10,072 bases of DNA from an uncultured Mycoplasmataceae bacterium (GTDB lineage: Bacteria; Bacillota_I; Bacilli_A; Mycoplasmatales; Mycoplasmoidaceae). Under the pieces are notes generated by a model. That model had not been told where the DNA came from. It ran no database searches and was given only the letters and a program-made list of their open reading frames with translations. The position numbers and the translations under genes are program-made. The stretch spans positions 1 through 10,072 of the forward strand of contig CASEQO010000039.1 in assembly GCA_949290035.1 (NCBI GenBank), in the 5' to 3' direction. Below are positions 1-7,174 of the stretch, piece by piece; the stretch's first letter is position 1, and every line of letters begins with the position of its first letter.

Positions 1-120
1 AGAGTCACTTTTGCTTGTTGTATTATTATTTGAATTTGAACAAGATGTTAAAAATGACAATGAAAAAGATGAAATTACTAATAGCGATGTTGAATATATT
101 AATATTTTTTTAAATTTCAT
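1..120 (-). CDS. Lipoprotein, N-terminal fragment (runs off left edge)
   Basis: Only the first 40 codons are inside the window. They give a short basic N-terminus (MKFKK), a hydrophobic core rich in Ile, Leu and Ser, and a lipobox-like FLTSC with Cys27 as the likely lipidated residue. A Ser/Asn/Thr linker follows, as is usual just after the cysteine in mollicute lipoproteins. The ATG is preceded by AAAGGAT with about 3-4 bases of spacing, and the next gene lies beyond a hairpin, so this is probably the first gene of its own transcript. The protein should be secreted by Sec and anchored on the outer face of the membrane. The mature domain is outside the window, so no function (substrate binding, surface antigen, protease) can be assigned. 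Confidence 0.75.
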   Translation of the reverse strand, partial: MKFKKILIYSTSLLVISSFSLSFLTSCSNSNNNTTSKSDS

Positions 121-141
121 AACATCCTTTTGATTAATTTC

Positions 142-147
142 ATTATA
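142..147 (-). promoter_or_regulatory. Candidate -10 box for the lipoprotein gene
   Basis: A perfect TATAAT on the minus strand lies 21 bases before the lipoprotein ATG. No convincing -35 hexamer is visible 16-18 bases upstream. TATAAT is frequent by chance in DNA this AT-rich, so position relative to the gene is the only support. Confidence 0.3.
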
Positions 148-199
148 TAAAAATTTAGAATAAATAAGAATTTATATAATAACATGTATATAAGATTGA

Positions 200-232
200 A
201 AATCACCTAAATTATAAAAATTTAGGTGATTT
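200..232 (-). terminator. Rho-independent-type hairpin ending proS-ktrA
   Basis: A perfect 14-bp stem (200-213 with 219-232) with a 5-base loop begins two bases after the ktrA stop codon. The GC-containing core is CACC/GGTG. On the minus strand the stem ends in TTTT but no long T tract follows. The + strand side is followed by TTATTTTTTATTTTT. The location between two leftward transcription units fits termination of the proS-ktrA transcript. Confidence 0.75.
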
Positions 233-234
233 AA

Positions 235-954
235 TTATTTTTTATTTTTAGTAAAGAAATTATATAATTTTCTTCTATCTTTTTTTGAACAAAATAATGT
301 TATTTTATATTCTATAAATATTTTTTCTTTTGATGTAGCAACAAATATATTGTTTTCATTATCAGCAATTGAAATAATTGTTCAATTTCTTTCTTCATGA
401 ATTTTATCAGATCAAACATCTGATATTTCTTGAACTGATAATCCTCTTAATTCTTCATTTTTTACTACTAAACTAATGATTGCATACTCGCCATTAAAAT
501 CCATGATATCAGTACCTTTATCAAAAAATGATTTTAATGCAATTTTTTTACCTATTTCAAATTCTGGAACAACAATATATTCTTTATCTATTCCAAAGTT
601 TTCTAAAATTCTTCTATGCATTTCATTATCAGCTTTTGCATATATTTTTTTAATATTATACTTATTTTTACTTAATGAATAAGCTATTTCAGTGGAGAAT
701 TGAAAATCTGCAGAACCAATTAATAAAATATCGATTTCATTCATTGGTACTTTATCTTCTAAAAAAGATATATCATTAATTTTTTGAACAATAAGATTTG
801 AATATTTTTCTTGAGCTAATTTATTAATAGTTTCTTCGCTTTCATCTACAAGAAAAATGTTAGATTCTTTTATACCTTCTTCTCTTAATTTATCTAAAAA
901 ACCTTGTGCGAATTTACCAATACCAATTATTAAATATTTTGTTTTATCTGTCAT
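235..954 (-). CDS. ktrA: KtrA/TrkA-type K+ uptake regulatory subunit (RCK protein)
   Basis: This 239-aa protein has the two-part layout of KtrA/KtrC: an N-terminal Rossmann RCK_N (TrkA-N) domain at about residues 5-130 and a C-terminal RCK_C (TrkA-C) domain at about 150-235. The nucleotide-binding loop is GIGKFAQG (11-18), a variant of GxGxxG with Ala in the third glycine position. An acidic Asp37 (FLVDES) ends beta-2, as expected for binding the ribose of NAD(H) or adenine nucleotides. KtrA forms cytoplasmic octameric rings that gate the membrane K+ channel subunit KtrB; no ktrB is in this window. Two in-frame TGA codons (W181, W191) must be read as Trp, and a standard-code reading loses the last 59 residues. 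AGGAT precedes the ATG. The gene follows proS by 21 bases and is probably co-transcribed with it. Function by family membership is fairly secure; the ktrA symbol is by length and layout. Confidence 0.85.
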
Positions 955-975
955 AATATATCCTGTTTTTATTTT

Positions 976-2391
976 TTAATATGCTCTAGCAAAATAAACT
1001 TTTTTATTAGTTAATTTACCAGTTTTAATACATTTACCTTTTTTATTTTGTTCTACTATACATCTTGTTGATGCACTTGTTAGTATTTTTATTTCTTTTT
1101 CATCGTTTTCATTTCCATCAAAATATGCAAAAGCAACTTTAGCATTTTGTATAGCTTTTTTTAATTCTTCAATAGAATTAACTTCTTGAATTTTAGAATT
1201 TAAGTTATCTTGTGCTCTTTTATAAATAATTGAATCATGTTCATATAATAAATCATTAATAAATTTATCATTTATTTTTTTAATATCAACTATTATTTTT
1301 TCATTAGTAGATCTTTTAAATATTTCTACTTTATTATTTTCTGCATCTCTAGGTCCAATATTGATTTGTAAAGGAATACCTTTAATTTGAGCATCTTGAA
1401 TTTTTATACCTAATGATTTATCGTTTATATTCTTTTTAAAACTAAAATTAGATAATTTGTTTTCAATAACATTAACAATATTTTTAACATTTTCATTTTT
1501 TTCATAAAACATTGTATTGATTATTAATTGATATGGTGCAATTTTACTAGGTAAAATTAATCCGTCATCATCTGAATGAGTCATTATTAACGCACCTATT
1601 AATCTTGTAGAAACACCAGCAGATGTTTGTTCCATATAATCATAACCATTTTTTGAATTTTGATATTTTAAATCATAACTTTTAGCAAAGTTTTGGCCAA
1701 GATAATGAGAAGTCCCTGATTGTAAAGCTTGACCATCTTGCATAATTGCTTCTAGAGTTAATGTAAAATCTGCTCCTGCAAATTTCTCATATTCTGTTTT
1801 TTTACCTGTTAAAACAGGGATACATAATATATTGTTTAATAAATATTTATATGAATCAAATATTTTATATGCAAAATCAATTGCTTCATCTTTATTTGAA
1901 AAAACCGCATGTTGTTCTTGTCAATAAAATTCTGAAGTTCTTAAAAATGGTCTAGTGTTTTTTTCTGCTCTAAATACATTACATCATTGATTTACTTTAA
2001 TAGGCAAGTCATTATAACTAACAACATTGTTTTTAAAGTAATAACAAAATAATATTTCTGATGTCGGCCTTAAAACATAAGGTGATTCTAATTTTTCTTC
2101 ACCAATTCTATCTACTGTAAATAATTCAGGGGCAAATCCTTCAATATGTTCTTTTTCTTTTAAAAATTCTTCATATGGTATTAATAATGGAAAACAACAA
2201 TTTTCAATATTATGTTTTGCAAATTCTTTATCTAAATTTTTTTCAATATTTTTTCAAATTGATCAAGCATAAGGTTTTAATACAACTGTTCCTTTTATTA
2301 AACTATAATCAATTAAATCTGCTTCAGTAATAATAGATGTGTATCATTTAGAGAAATCAACATCTCTTTTCACTATCTTAGAGTTTGACAT
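976..2391 (-). CDS. proS: Prolyl-tRNA synthetase (archaeal/eukaryotic-type)
   Basis: This 471-aa class II aminoacyl-tRNA synthetase charges tRNA-Pro with proline using ATP. Motif 2 is NVFRAEKNTRPFLRTSEFYW (138-157), followed by QEQHAVF. Motif 3 is GVSTRLIGALIMTHSDDDG, with STR at 261-263. The anticodon-binding domain begins near IAPYQ and carries KGIPLQINIGPRD (GPRD at 346-349). The chain ends VYFARAY with a terminal Tyr, typical of the short ProRS form lacking the bacterial editing insertion. The C-terminal zinc-knuckle region looks degenerate: CIKTGK stands where many relatives have a C-x-x-C pair. Several TGA codons encode Trp, for instance in KWYTS and FYWQEQ. The ATG at 2391 has AAAGGA upstream and begins MSNSKIVKRDVDFSKWYT, matching the family N-terminus. 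It is the first gene of a leftward pair with ktrA. Confidence 0.95.
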
Positions 2392-2416
2392 ATAATATCC
2401 TTTAAACAATAAAATA

Positions 2417-2425
2417 ATTATATCA
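2417..2425 (-). promoter_or_regulatory. Candidate extended -10 promoter for proS-ktrA
   Basis: TGATATAAT on the minus strand is a perfect -10 hexamer with the extended TGn element, 25 bases before the proS ATG. There is no good -35 match, which extended -10 promoters can dispense with. It lies in the 174-base divergent gap between proS and the J-domain gene. Confidence 0.45.
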
Positions 2426-2524
2426 ATAAATAATATTATGTAATTTATTAAATAAATAAATTATTTCATATTATGAATTATATATTTAATGTTTATGCAA
2501 TTCATTTTTATATATTATTTTATA

Positions 2525-2533
2525 TGATAAAAT
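2525..2533 (+). promoter_or_regulatory. Candidate -10 region for the J-domain gene
   Basis: TGATAAAAT gives an extended -10 (TG-A-TAAAAT); the overlapping TATGAT at 2523-2528 is an alternative. Either sits about 32-37 bases before the ATG, within the divergent intergenic region. No clear -35 is seen. Confidence 0.3.
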
Positions 2534-2565
2534 TTATATATGTTTTAAATGAGTGAAGGCAAAAT

Positions 2566-3321
2566 ATGAAAGATTCAATTTTAGAAAAAAATTATGAAAA
2601 GAAAATAGCAGAAAAAATAAATTCTATAATCAATGGCGTTGACCTAAACGAAGGTGTTCAACAATTACTAGAATTAAATCAAAAAGATAGATTTAATCAA
2701 GTTTCTGAATGAGCTACATCATTAAAAACAAGTGTATGTATTATGAAATCTGTTTTAAGTATTCTTATTAATGAGATTGAATATTCTTCAAACACAAGAA
2801 TAGACTTATTTAATCAAACATGAGATGCATTCTCAATAATATGTGATTTAAATGTACAAGATGATATTTTTAAAGAATTAGATGGATTAAGCACATTATC
2901 AGGATACTTTAAATGATTCCAAGATGAAAATACAGGTTGAATAGTTTTATATTATATTGCAAATAAAGAATGCTATTTTTGTGGATTATATAAATCAGAA
3001 GAAGATATAGACTTAATAACTGATACTTGCTACTCACTTAAAATTGATTTAGAACAATGAAATGATTCATCATATATATTAAATGAAATAGAAAAAATTA
3101 CAGGTATTTTCTATGATGAAGATAGCCACTCATCAAGCATAAATAATTTTAATGAATATTATGAAATTCTAGGCATAGATCAAGATGCTTCCCAAGATGA
3201 AATCAAAAAAGCATATAGAAAAAAATGTAGAGAATATCATCCAGATGTTTACAAAGGTGATGATGCCAATGAAATAATGAGCAAAATTAATGAAGCGTAT
3301 AACAAATTAAAAGTTGAATAA
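2566..3321 (+). CDS. C-terminal J-domain (DnaJ-like) protein with unrecognised N-terminal region
   Basis: This 251-aa protein is the only rightward gene in the window. Residues about 196-251 form a J-domain: NEYYEILGIDQDASQDEIKK opens it, the AYRKKCREYHPDV segment carries the HPD motif at 225-227, and a final helix ends INEAYNKLK. The HPD motif stimulates the ATPase of DnaK/Hsp70, so the protein is probably a co-chaperone. The DnaJ G/F linker, zinc-finger repeats and client-binding domains are absent, so it is not DnaJ itself. Residues 1-190 have no motif I recognise: an acidic, mostly helical-looking region, a segment with cysteines (ECYFCG, 135-140), then a Ser/Asn-rich linker (about 185-195). 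No signal peptide or membrane segment is seen. All five Trp codons are TGA. The ATG follows GAAGG; an ATG at 2549 runs into a stop and is excluded. The J-domain call is strong; the rest is unknown. Confidence 0.88.
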
Positions 3322-3354
3322 AAATATAAGGTTTATAAAACCTTATATTTTTTT
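3321..3354. terminator. Bidirectional terminator between the J-domain gene and scpB
   Basis: A 14-bp perfect stem (3321-3334 with 3338-3351) has a 3-base loop and a run of seven T on the + side (3348-3354). It starts on the last base of the J-domain stop codon. On the minus strand the stem ends in a run of A/T bases (TTTTATTC) 26 bases after the scpB stop, so it can serve both convergent transcripts. Confidence 0.85.
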
Positions 3355-3379
3355 GTTGGTATAAATATTTTAATAATAA

Positions 3380-3937
3380 TTATTCATCTCTATTACTATC
3401 AAAGAAATCTATTTCTTCATCTTGCATAGATACATCTTTTAATTTAGGTAATTCATCTATTGAGCTAATTCCAAATAGATCATAAAATAAATCTGTAACC
3501 CCATATATAAATGGATTTCCTCTAGAATTATCTCTACCTAATTCTTTAACCAATCCTAATTCTATTAATTTTTCGATTTGATTTGTTGGATCTGTTTTTC
3601 TAATATCATATATTTTTGATCTAGTACATGGATCGTTATATGCAATAATAGCTAGAGTTTCCATCATTGATGAATTTAATGGATTTCTTCTTTTAATTTC
3701 ATTATTGTCAAATAAAACTGAAGTGATATTTTCTTTAGTAAAAAATTTATACTTGTTACCAAATTTTTTAATGAAAAATGAATGATGTTCAGATTCATTA
3801 TAGTATTGAATTAATTCTTTAATTAATGAAAAGAATTCTTCTTCTTGGATATTTAGCTTTTGAACAACTTCATCTTTTGATACTCCTTCTTTTCCAGAAG
3901 TGAATATCATCGCTTCAATTAAAACTTTATTGTTCAT
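3380..3937 (-). CDS. scpB: Segregation and condensation protein B
   Basis: ScpB dimers bind ScpA, and together they form the bacterial SMC condensin that compacts and segregates the chromosome. The 185-aa product is of usual length. It contains two winged-helix domains: an N-terminal one beginning NNKVLIEAMIFTSGKEGVSK, and a second containing METLAIIAYNDPCTRSKI and a region running to GNPFIYGVTDLFYDLFGI. Both segments are strongly conserved in the family. An acidic tail ends the protein. Two in-frame ATGs compete. The one at 3943 sits directly against the AGGAG ribosome site with no spacing, whereas 3937 has six bases of spacing, so 3937 is chosen. The start overlaps the scpA stop by 11 bases, implying translational coupling. 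It is the last gene of its operon, before the shared terminator. Confidence 0.93.
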   Translation of the reverse strand: MNNKVLIEAMIFTSGKEGVSKDEVVQKLNIQEEEFFSLIKELIQYYNESEHHSFFIKKFGNKYKFFTKENITSVLFDNNEIKRRNPLNSSMMETLAIIAYNDPCTRSKIYDIRKTDPTNQIEKLIELGLVKELGRDNSRGNPFIYGVTDLFYDLFGISSIDELPKLKDVSMQDEEIDFFDSNRDE

Positions 3938-4760
3938 TTTCATCTCCTAATACTTCATTTAAATTAATATTAATGTTATCACTAATATCAATAATTGATA
4001 TATAAATATCTTCATCATCATTTTTATCGTCTTGTTTTAATGAAATGTATCCGTGTCTAGCTAAAACAAGAATTGATACAAACGCAACAGCCATATATTG
4101 TTTAGTTATTTTTCTTCTATCTATAGTGTTAAAAAGTGTAAATAATGAAATATTTGAATTATTAAGACTTTTTAGAATTTCTATAATCTCATTTGTTACT
4201 TCATCAATTGATAATTCTTTGATTTCAATTGTTTTTATATTATTATTTTCATCTAATTGTAAGTTTTTATAAACTCTTCTAAATGCATTTAATAATACTT
4301 TTGGAGATATACTTTCTGGAAGATTTGTGTCTTCTATATAAATGCTTTTTTTAGAGTTCAAAGTATTATCATCTCTATTGATCAATTTAGATCTTTGTTC
4401 AAATTTTTCCTCTAATTTAGGAACAATTTCTTTAAATTGTTTTTGCATCAATATTCTTTGAATAAATTTATCTTTTTCAATATCATCATCAACATCAGTC
4501 ATATCTTCATTTACTGGTAAAACTTTTTTTGATTTATATTCAATAAAATATGTAATCATAGATAAATCACCAATCATATCATCAATTTTTAGTAGATGTA
4601 AGTGTTCACTTACATATTCTAAATATTTATTACATACATAAAAAAGATCAAGATTCATAATATCAAATTTCTTTTCTTTAATCATTGAATATAATAAATC
4701 TATTGGCCCAATAAAATCATTTATTGATAATTCTAATTTTCCACTAATTTCTTGATCCAT
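3927..4760 (-). CDS. scpA: Segregation and condensation protein A
   Basis: ScpA is the kleisin subunit that bridges the SMC heads and recruits ScpB. The 277-aa protein starts with the conserved N-terminal SMC-binding segment (LELSINDFIGPIDLLYSMIK and KKFDIMNLDL), then YFIEYKSKKVLP. A variable charged linker (about 95-150) follows, then the C-terminal winged helix with VTNEIIEIL and FVSILVLARHGYISLKQ. Length and order fit the family. The ATG lies one base after the plsC stop, with AAAGGAT inside the end of plsC. Its own 3' end overlaps scpB. The adjacent scpA-scpB pair is the standard arrangement. Confidence 0.93.
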   Translation of the reverse strand: MDQEISGKLELSINDFIGPIDLLYSMIKEKKFDIMNLDLFYVCNKYLEYVSEHLHLLKIDDMIGDLSMITYFIEYKSKKVLPVNEDMTDVDDDIEKDKFIQRILMQKQFKEIVPKLEEKFEQRSKLINRDDNTLNSKKSIYIEDTNLPESISPKVLLNAFRRVYKNLQLDENNNIKTIEIKELSIDEVTNEIIEILKSLNNSNISLFTLFNTIDRRKITKQYMAVAFVSILVLARHGYISLKQDDKNDDEDIYISIIDISDNININLNEVLGDENEQ

Positions 4761-4761
4761 T

Positions 4762-5547
4762 TTATTTATCCTTTTCTGATGTTAATTCATCTTTAATTTC
4801 ACTATATTTTTTTGCTATTTTAGAATGAAGTTTTTTAGCAAAATACTCTTTTGATTCATTTATATATTGATTGTGCTTAATTGGTTCTAAAAATTCTACA
4901 ACTACTTTTTTATATTTAAGTTTGTGTTCATCATTATCACTTAAAGCTTTATCAGTACCATATATTACAACTGGTACAATTGGAACTAGTGTTTTATATG
5001 CAGGTTCTAATCCTGCAGATTTAAATTCCCCTATTTCATCACCTTCAATTCTGCTTCCTTCTAAAAAACAACAAACAGTGTTTTCTTTTAATAATTTAAT
5101 TTCATCATTAATAACTCTTATAGCATCCCTTAAATTATTTCTATCAATAAAAACAGAATCAATTAATCTAACACATCCACTTATCCATTTATCTTCAAGA
5201 GTTTCTTTTTTAGCTACAAAATTAAAAAATGGATAACCTTTTAATTCATATAATATTTTTATCATAATAATTGGGTCTAAATTACTTTTATGATTTGGAA
5301 CAATAAACATTGGTCTTTGTATTAAATTTTTTAACCCTCTAACTTCTAAGTCAACGTTGAAAAAAAATAATGCCTTTTTACATAATTTATAAACAATATC
5401 ATATCTTAATACTTTATCAAAATCTTCTGGATTAAGTTCATATCTATTAGCTTTATTTTTACTACTTTTTACTTTAGTTAAAATACTTAATGCCACAAAA
5501 GGTAATGAAATTCCATGACCTATTTTTCTAAAAATATTATTTTTCAT
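4762..5547 (-). CDS. plsC: 1-acyl-sn-glycerol-3-phosphate acyltransferase (PlsC family)
   Basis: This 261-aa membrane-associated enzyme should transfer an acyl chain to lysophosphatidic acid, giving phosphatidic acid for phospholipid synthesis. The four acyltransferase blocks are visible in order: NHKSNLD (85-91, the NHx4D catalytic motif with His86 and Asp91), VFIDRNN (132-138), FLEGSR (161-166, the FPEGTR-type glycerol-phosphate site with Leu in place of Pro), and VPVVIYG (191-197). A hydrophobic N-terminal stretch (about 11-24) may anchor it. One tryptophan here is TGG, an exception in this window. An AGGAG site ten bases before the ATG overlaps the stop codon of the upstream 88-aa gene, and scpA starts one base after the plsC stop. 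The family is certain; the acceptor (lysophosphatidate or another lysolipid) is inferred. Confidence 0.9.
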   Translation of the reverse strand: MKNNIFRKIGHGISLPFVALSILTKVKSSKNKANRYELNPEDFDKVLRYDIVYKLCKKALFFFNVDLEVRGLKNLIQRPMFIVPNHKSNLDPIIMIKILYELKGYPFFNFVAKKETLEDKWISGCVRLIDSVFIDRNNLRDAIRVINDEIKLLKENTVCCFLEGSRIEGDEIGEFKSAGLEPAYKTLVPIVPVVIYGTDKALSDNDEHKLKYKKVVVEFLEPIKHNQYINESKEYFAKKLHSKIAKKYSEIKDELTSEKDK

Positions 5548-5560
5548 AATTAATATGCTC

Positions 5561-5827
5561 CTAAATATAATAAGTTTTTGTTTTCATAAGTGCTCTATGA
5601 TTTTTAAATTTATCTATTCTAAAAAATAATCAATAAAAAAAATATTGAATACTTAAAGGCATCTTATATATAAATCTATTTATTAACCATAAATTATTAT
5701 AAATAAAAATAAACAAACCAAGTCAACTAATAACTTGAGGTCCAGGTAAAATCATTAAAAATGGTCCTGTAGCCATCATTAGTATTGCAATTGTGTTTAT
5801 TGTAACTTTAGTAACAATTTTCTTCAT
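5561..5827 (-). CDS. Small PGPGW-like membrane protein
   Basis: This 88-aa protein was found by reading through three TGA-Trp codons. After a basic start (MKKIVTK) come two hydrophobic segments (about 8-28 and 34-50) around the motif GPFLMILPGPQVISWLGLFI. This resembles the PGPGW family of small bacterial two-TM proteins of unknown function, with Q-V in place of the usual G-W. A third hydrophobic or amphipathic stretch (about 57-70) precedes a basic tail. A TAA lies two codons upstream in frame and no other early ATG exists, so the start is well fixed, although no good ribosome site precedes it. The TAG stop is embedded in the plsC ribosome site (TTTAGGAG), so it is probably the first gene of the plsC-scpA-scpB operon. 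A role in the envelope is only suggested by its neighbour. Confidence 0.7.
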
Positions 5828-5852
5828 AACTTATAAAAATATTTAATAATTA

Positions 5853-5858
5853 ATTATA
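5853..5858 (-). promoter_or_regulatory. Candidate -10 box for the PGPGW-plsC-scpAB operon
   Basis: TATAAT on the minus strand lies 25 bases before the ATG at 5827 and after the terminator at 5922-5948. The terminator implies that a promoter must lie in this 100-base gap. No -35 is recognisable. Confidence 0.3.
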
Positions 5859-5921
5859 ATTATTAATTCTTAAATAAATTTATTTTTTTATATTAATATT
5901 TCAATTTTTATACAAACAAAA

Positions 5922-5948
5922 ATGTGTACTTATCAAGAAAGTACACAT
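5922..5948 (-). terminator. Terminator overlapping the end of the 122-aa gene
   Basis: A 10-bp stem (5922-5931 with 5939-5948, ATGTGTACTT/AAGTACACAT) has a 7-base loop. On the minus strand it is followed by TTTTGTTTGTA. The last few sense codons form the upstream arm and loop, and the TAA stop (5930-5932) lies at the loop/downstream-arm junction, so coding sequence and terminator share bases. Confidence 0.8.
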
Positions 5949-6298
5949 CCCATAATTCCTACAACTATTAAAACAATTGAAATTGAAATAATAGAACTAC
6001 CAAAAACTATTCTTATAACTTTAGATAATATCTTACCTAAAAAAGGAATAACTGATATTATCATTGTTGCTGATATAAATAATGTTAATGAACAAGAACC
6101 TACTAATGTAGAAATATAAAAAAATTTATGATATATTTTTGCTTCCTGGACATATACTCATCATTTTATATTTTCTAATCAACTAAAATCCATTTCTATT
6201 ACATTAAATTCATTCAATGTAAATAAAAGAATTAATATTGATATCCCTAAAAACAATAATGATATTAAAAATTTTATAAACTTAAATATAAATTTCAT
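5930..6298 (-). CDS. Three-TM membrane protein of unknown function
   Basis: This 122-aa protein has three hydrophobic segments at about 5-28, 58-88 and 94-121. A 30-residue loop between the first two contains MDFSWLENIKWWVYVQ. I do not recognise a family. All four Trp codons are TGA, so a standard-code search misses it. The ATG follows GGATAAGATAGAA, a modest ribosome site. It lies 61 bases after the ABC ATPase gene in the same direction and ends in a terminator, so it is probably the third gene of the exporter operon. An AT-only hairpin in the gap might partly separate it. A role as accessory subunit of the exporter is inference from position only. Two cysteines (C69, C118) lie in or near membrane segments; neither is a lipobox. 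Confidence 0.7.
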
Positions 6299-6317
6299 TT
6301 CTATCTTATCCAAAAAC

Positions 6318-6347
6318 AAATTATATATTTATAATAATATATAATTT
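6318..6347 (-). terminator. Possible weak AT-only hairpin after the ABC ATPase gene
   Basis: The arms AAATTATATAT (6318-6328) and ATATATAATTT (6337-6347) pair perfectly over 11 bp with an 8-base loop. On the minus strand they are followed by GTTTTTGG. With no G or C in the stem the hairpin is weak; it could be a partial terminator, an mRNA-processing site or chance. It also contains a TATAAT on the minus strand (6320-6325) that could drive the 122-aa gene. Confidence 0.25.
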
Positions 6348-6359
6348 TTACAAATCAAG

Positions 6360-7163
6360 TTATCTTTTTTTTCTTTTTGATTTTGATTGTTTTTTAGATT
6401 TATTATCATTTTTCAAATATTGATCAACTGTACCTAAAGTTTTATTATAATGTTCAAATGCTTTGTTTATATCACCATCAAAGGCAATTTGATGTTCATA
6501 TATAAATATTCCTCTATTACAAAATTCTTTTACCATTTTTTCATCATGAGATACAAACAATAATGTTAAAGAATCATTTTTAGACATTTCTTTAATAGCT
6601 GCAATACATTTATTTTTAAAACCAGCATCTCCAACAGCTAATGCTTCATCTATAATTAATATTTCTGGATGACAAAATAAATTAATTGCAAATCCAAGTT
6701 TTGATACCATCCCTGATGAATATCTTTTTAATTGTTGATCTTTATAAAAATCATCTACTTCAGCAAATTCAAAAATCTTTTCTTCTAGATCTATAACATC
6801 TTTTTTCTTCATTCCTAAAAGAGCAGCTCTTATATGAATATTTTCTCTTCCGGTAAATTCACCAGAAAATCCTGCTGAAACTTCTAGTAATGTTGAAACT
6901 TTTCTATTAACATTAACTATACCTGAATCTGGAACAGTTATACTTGAAATGATTTTTAAAATTGTTGATTTCCCACTACCATTTTTTCCTAAAAAGGCAA
7001 TTTTTTCACCTTTTTCAATTTTAAGATTTATATTATCTATCACAATTAATTTTTCTGTTTTAGTTCATGGAAAAATAACCGATGTTAATCTTTTTAAATC
7101 ATTATTACATTTAGAATATTTTTTACAAACATTAATTAATTCAATATCTATATTTTTATTCAT
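6360..7163 (-). CDS. ABC exporter ATPase, Wzt/TagH type
   Basis: This 267-aa cytoplasmic ATPase powers an ABC-2 exporter for a polysaccharide or similar polymer. Walker A is GKNGSGKST (59-67). The Q-loop region LLEVSAGFSGEFTGRENI has the ELGAGF-like form of the Wzt/TagH/RfbE subfamily. The signature is YSSGM (148-152) instead of LSGGQ, Walker B is ILIIDE (168-173), and the switch His is in SHD (205-207). The C-terminus is a short Lys/Ser/Arg-rich tail (KKQSKSKRKKR) and not the carbohydrate-binding domain of large Wzt proteins. A TGA-Trp (W33) hides the true N-terminus, which begins MNKNIDIELINVCKKYS. An in-frame ATG at 7175 overlaps the permease stop as TAATG and adds four residues. 7163 is chosen for its family-like start and GGTGA upstream, but 7175 is also plausible. 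The partner permease lies directly upstream. The transported substrate is unknown. Confidence 0.9.
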
Positions 7164-7174
7164 ACTTTTCACCA

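Noticed and set aside
476..682. Rightward open frame antisense to ktrA
   Set aside because: It is a shadow of the real gene, with low-complexity hydrophobic content and no ribosome site or family resemblance.
2549..2566. Upstream ATG as start of the J-domain gene
   Set aside because: That frame hits a TAG within a dozen codons; the ATG at 2566 with GAAGG upstream opens the full protein.
4045..4272. Rightward open frame antisense to scpA
   Set aside because: It lies entirely inside the conserved scpA gene and shows no motif.
4871..5236. 121-codon rightward open frame antisense to plsC
   Set aside because: Its length is by chance opposite a Lys/Glu-rich gene; the plsC motifs on the other strand explain the region.
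5922..6119. Rightward open frame of 65 codons
   Set aside because: It is Ile/Thr-rich, begins in a terminator arm, and is antisense to the 122-aa membrane gene.
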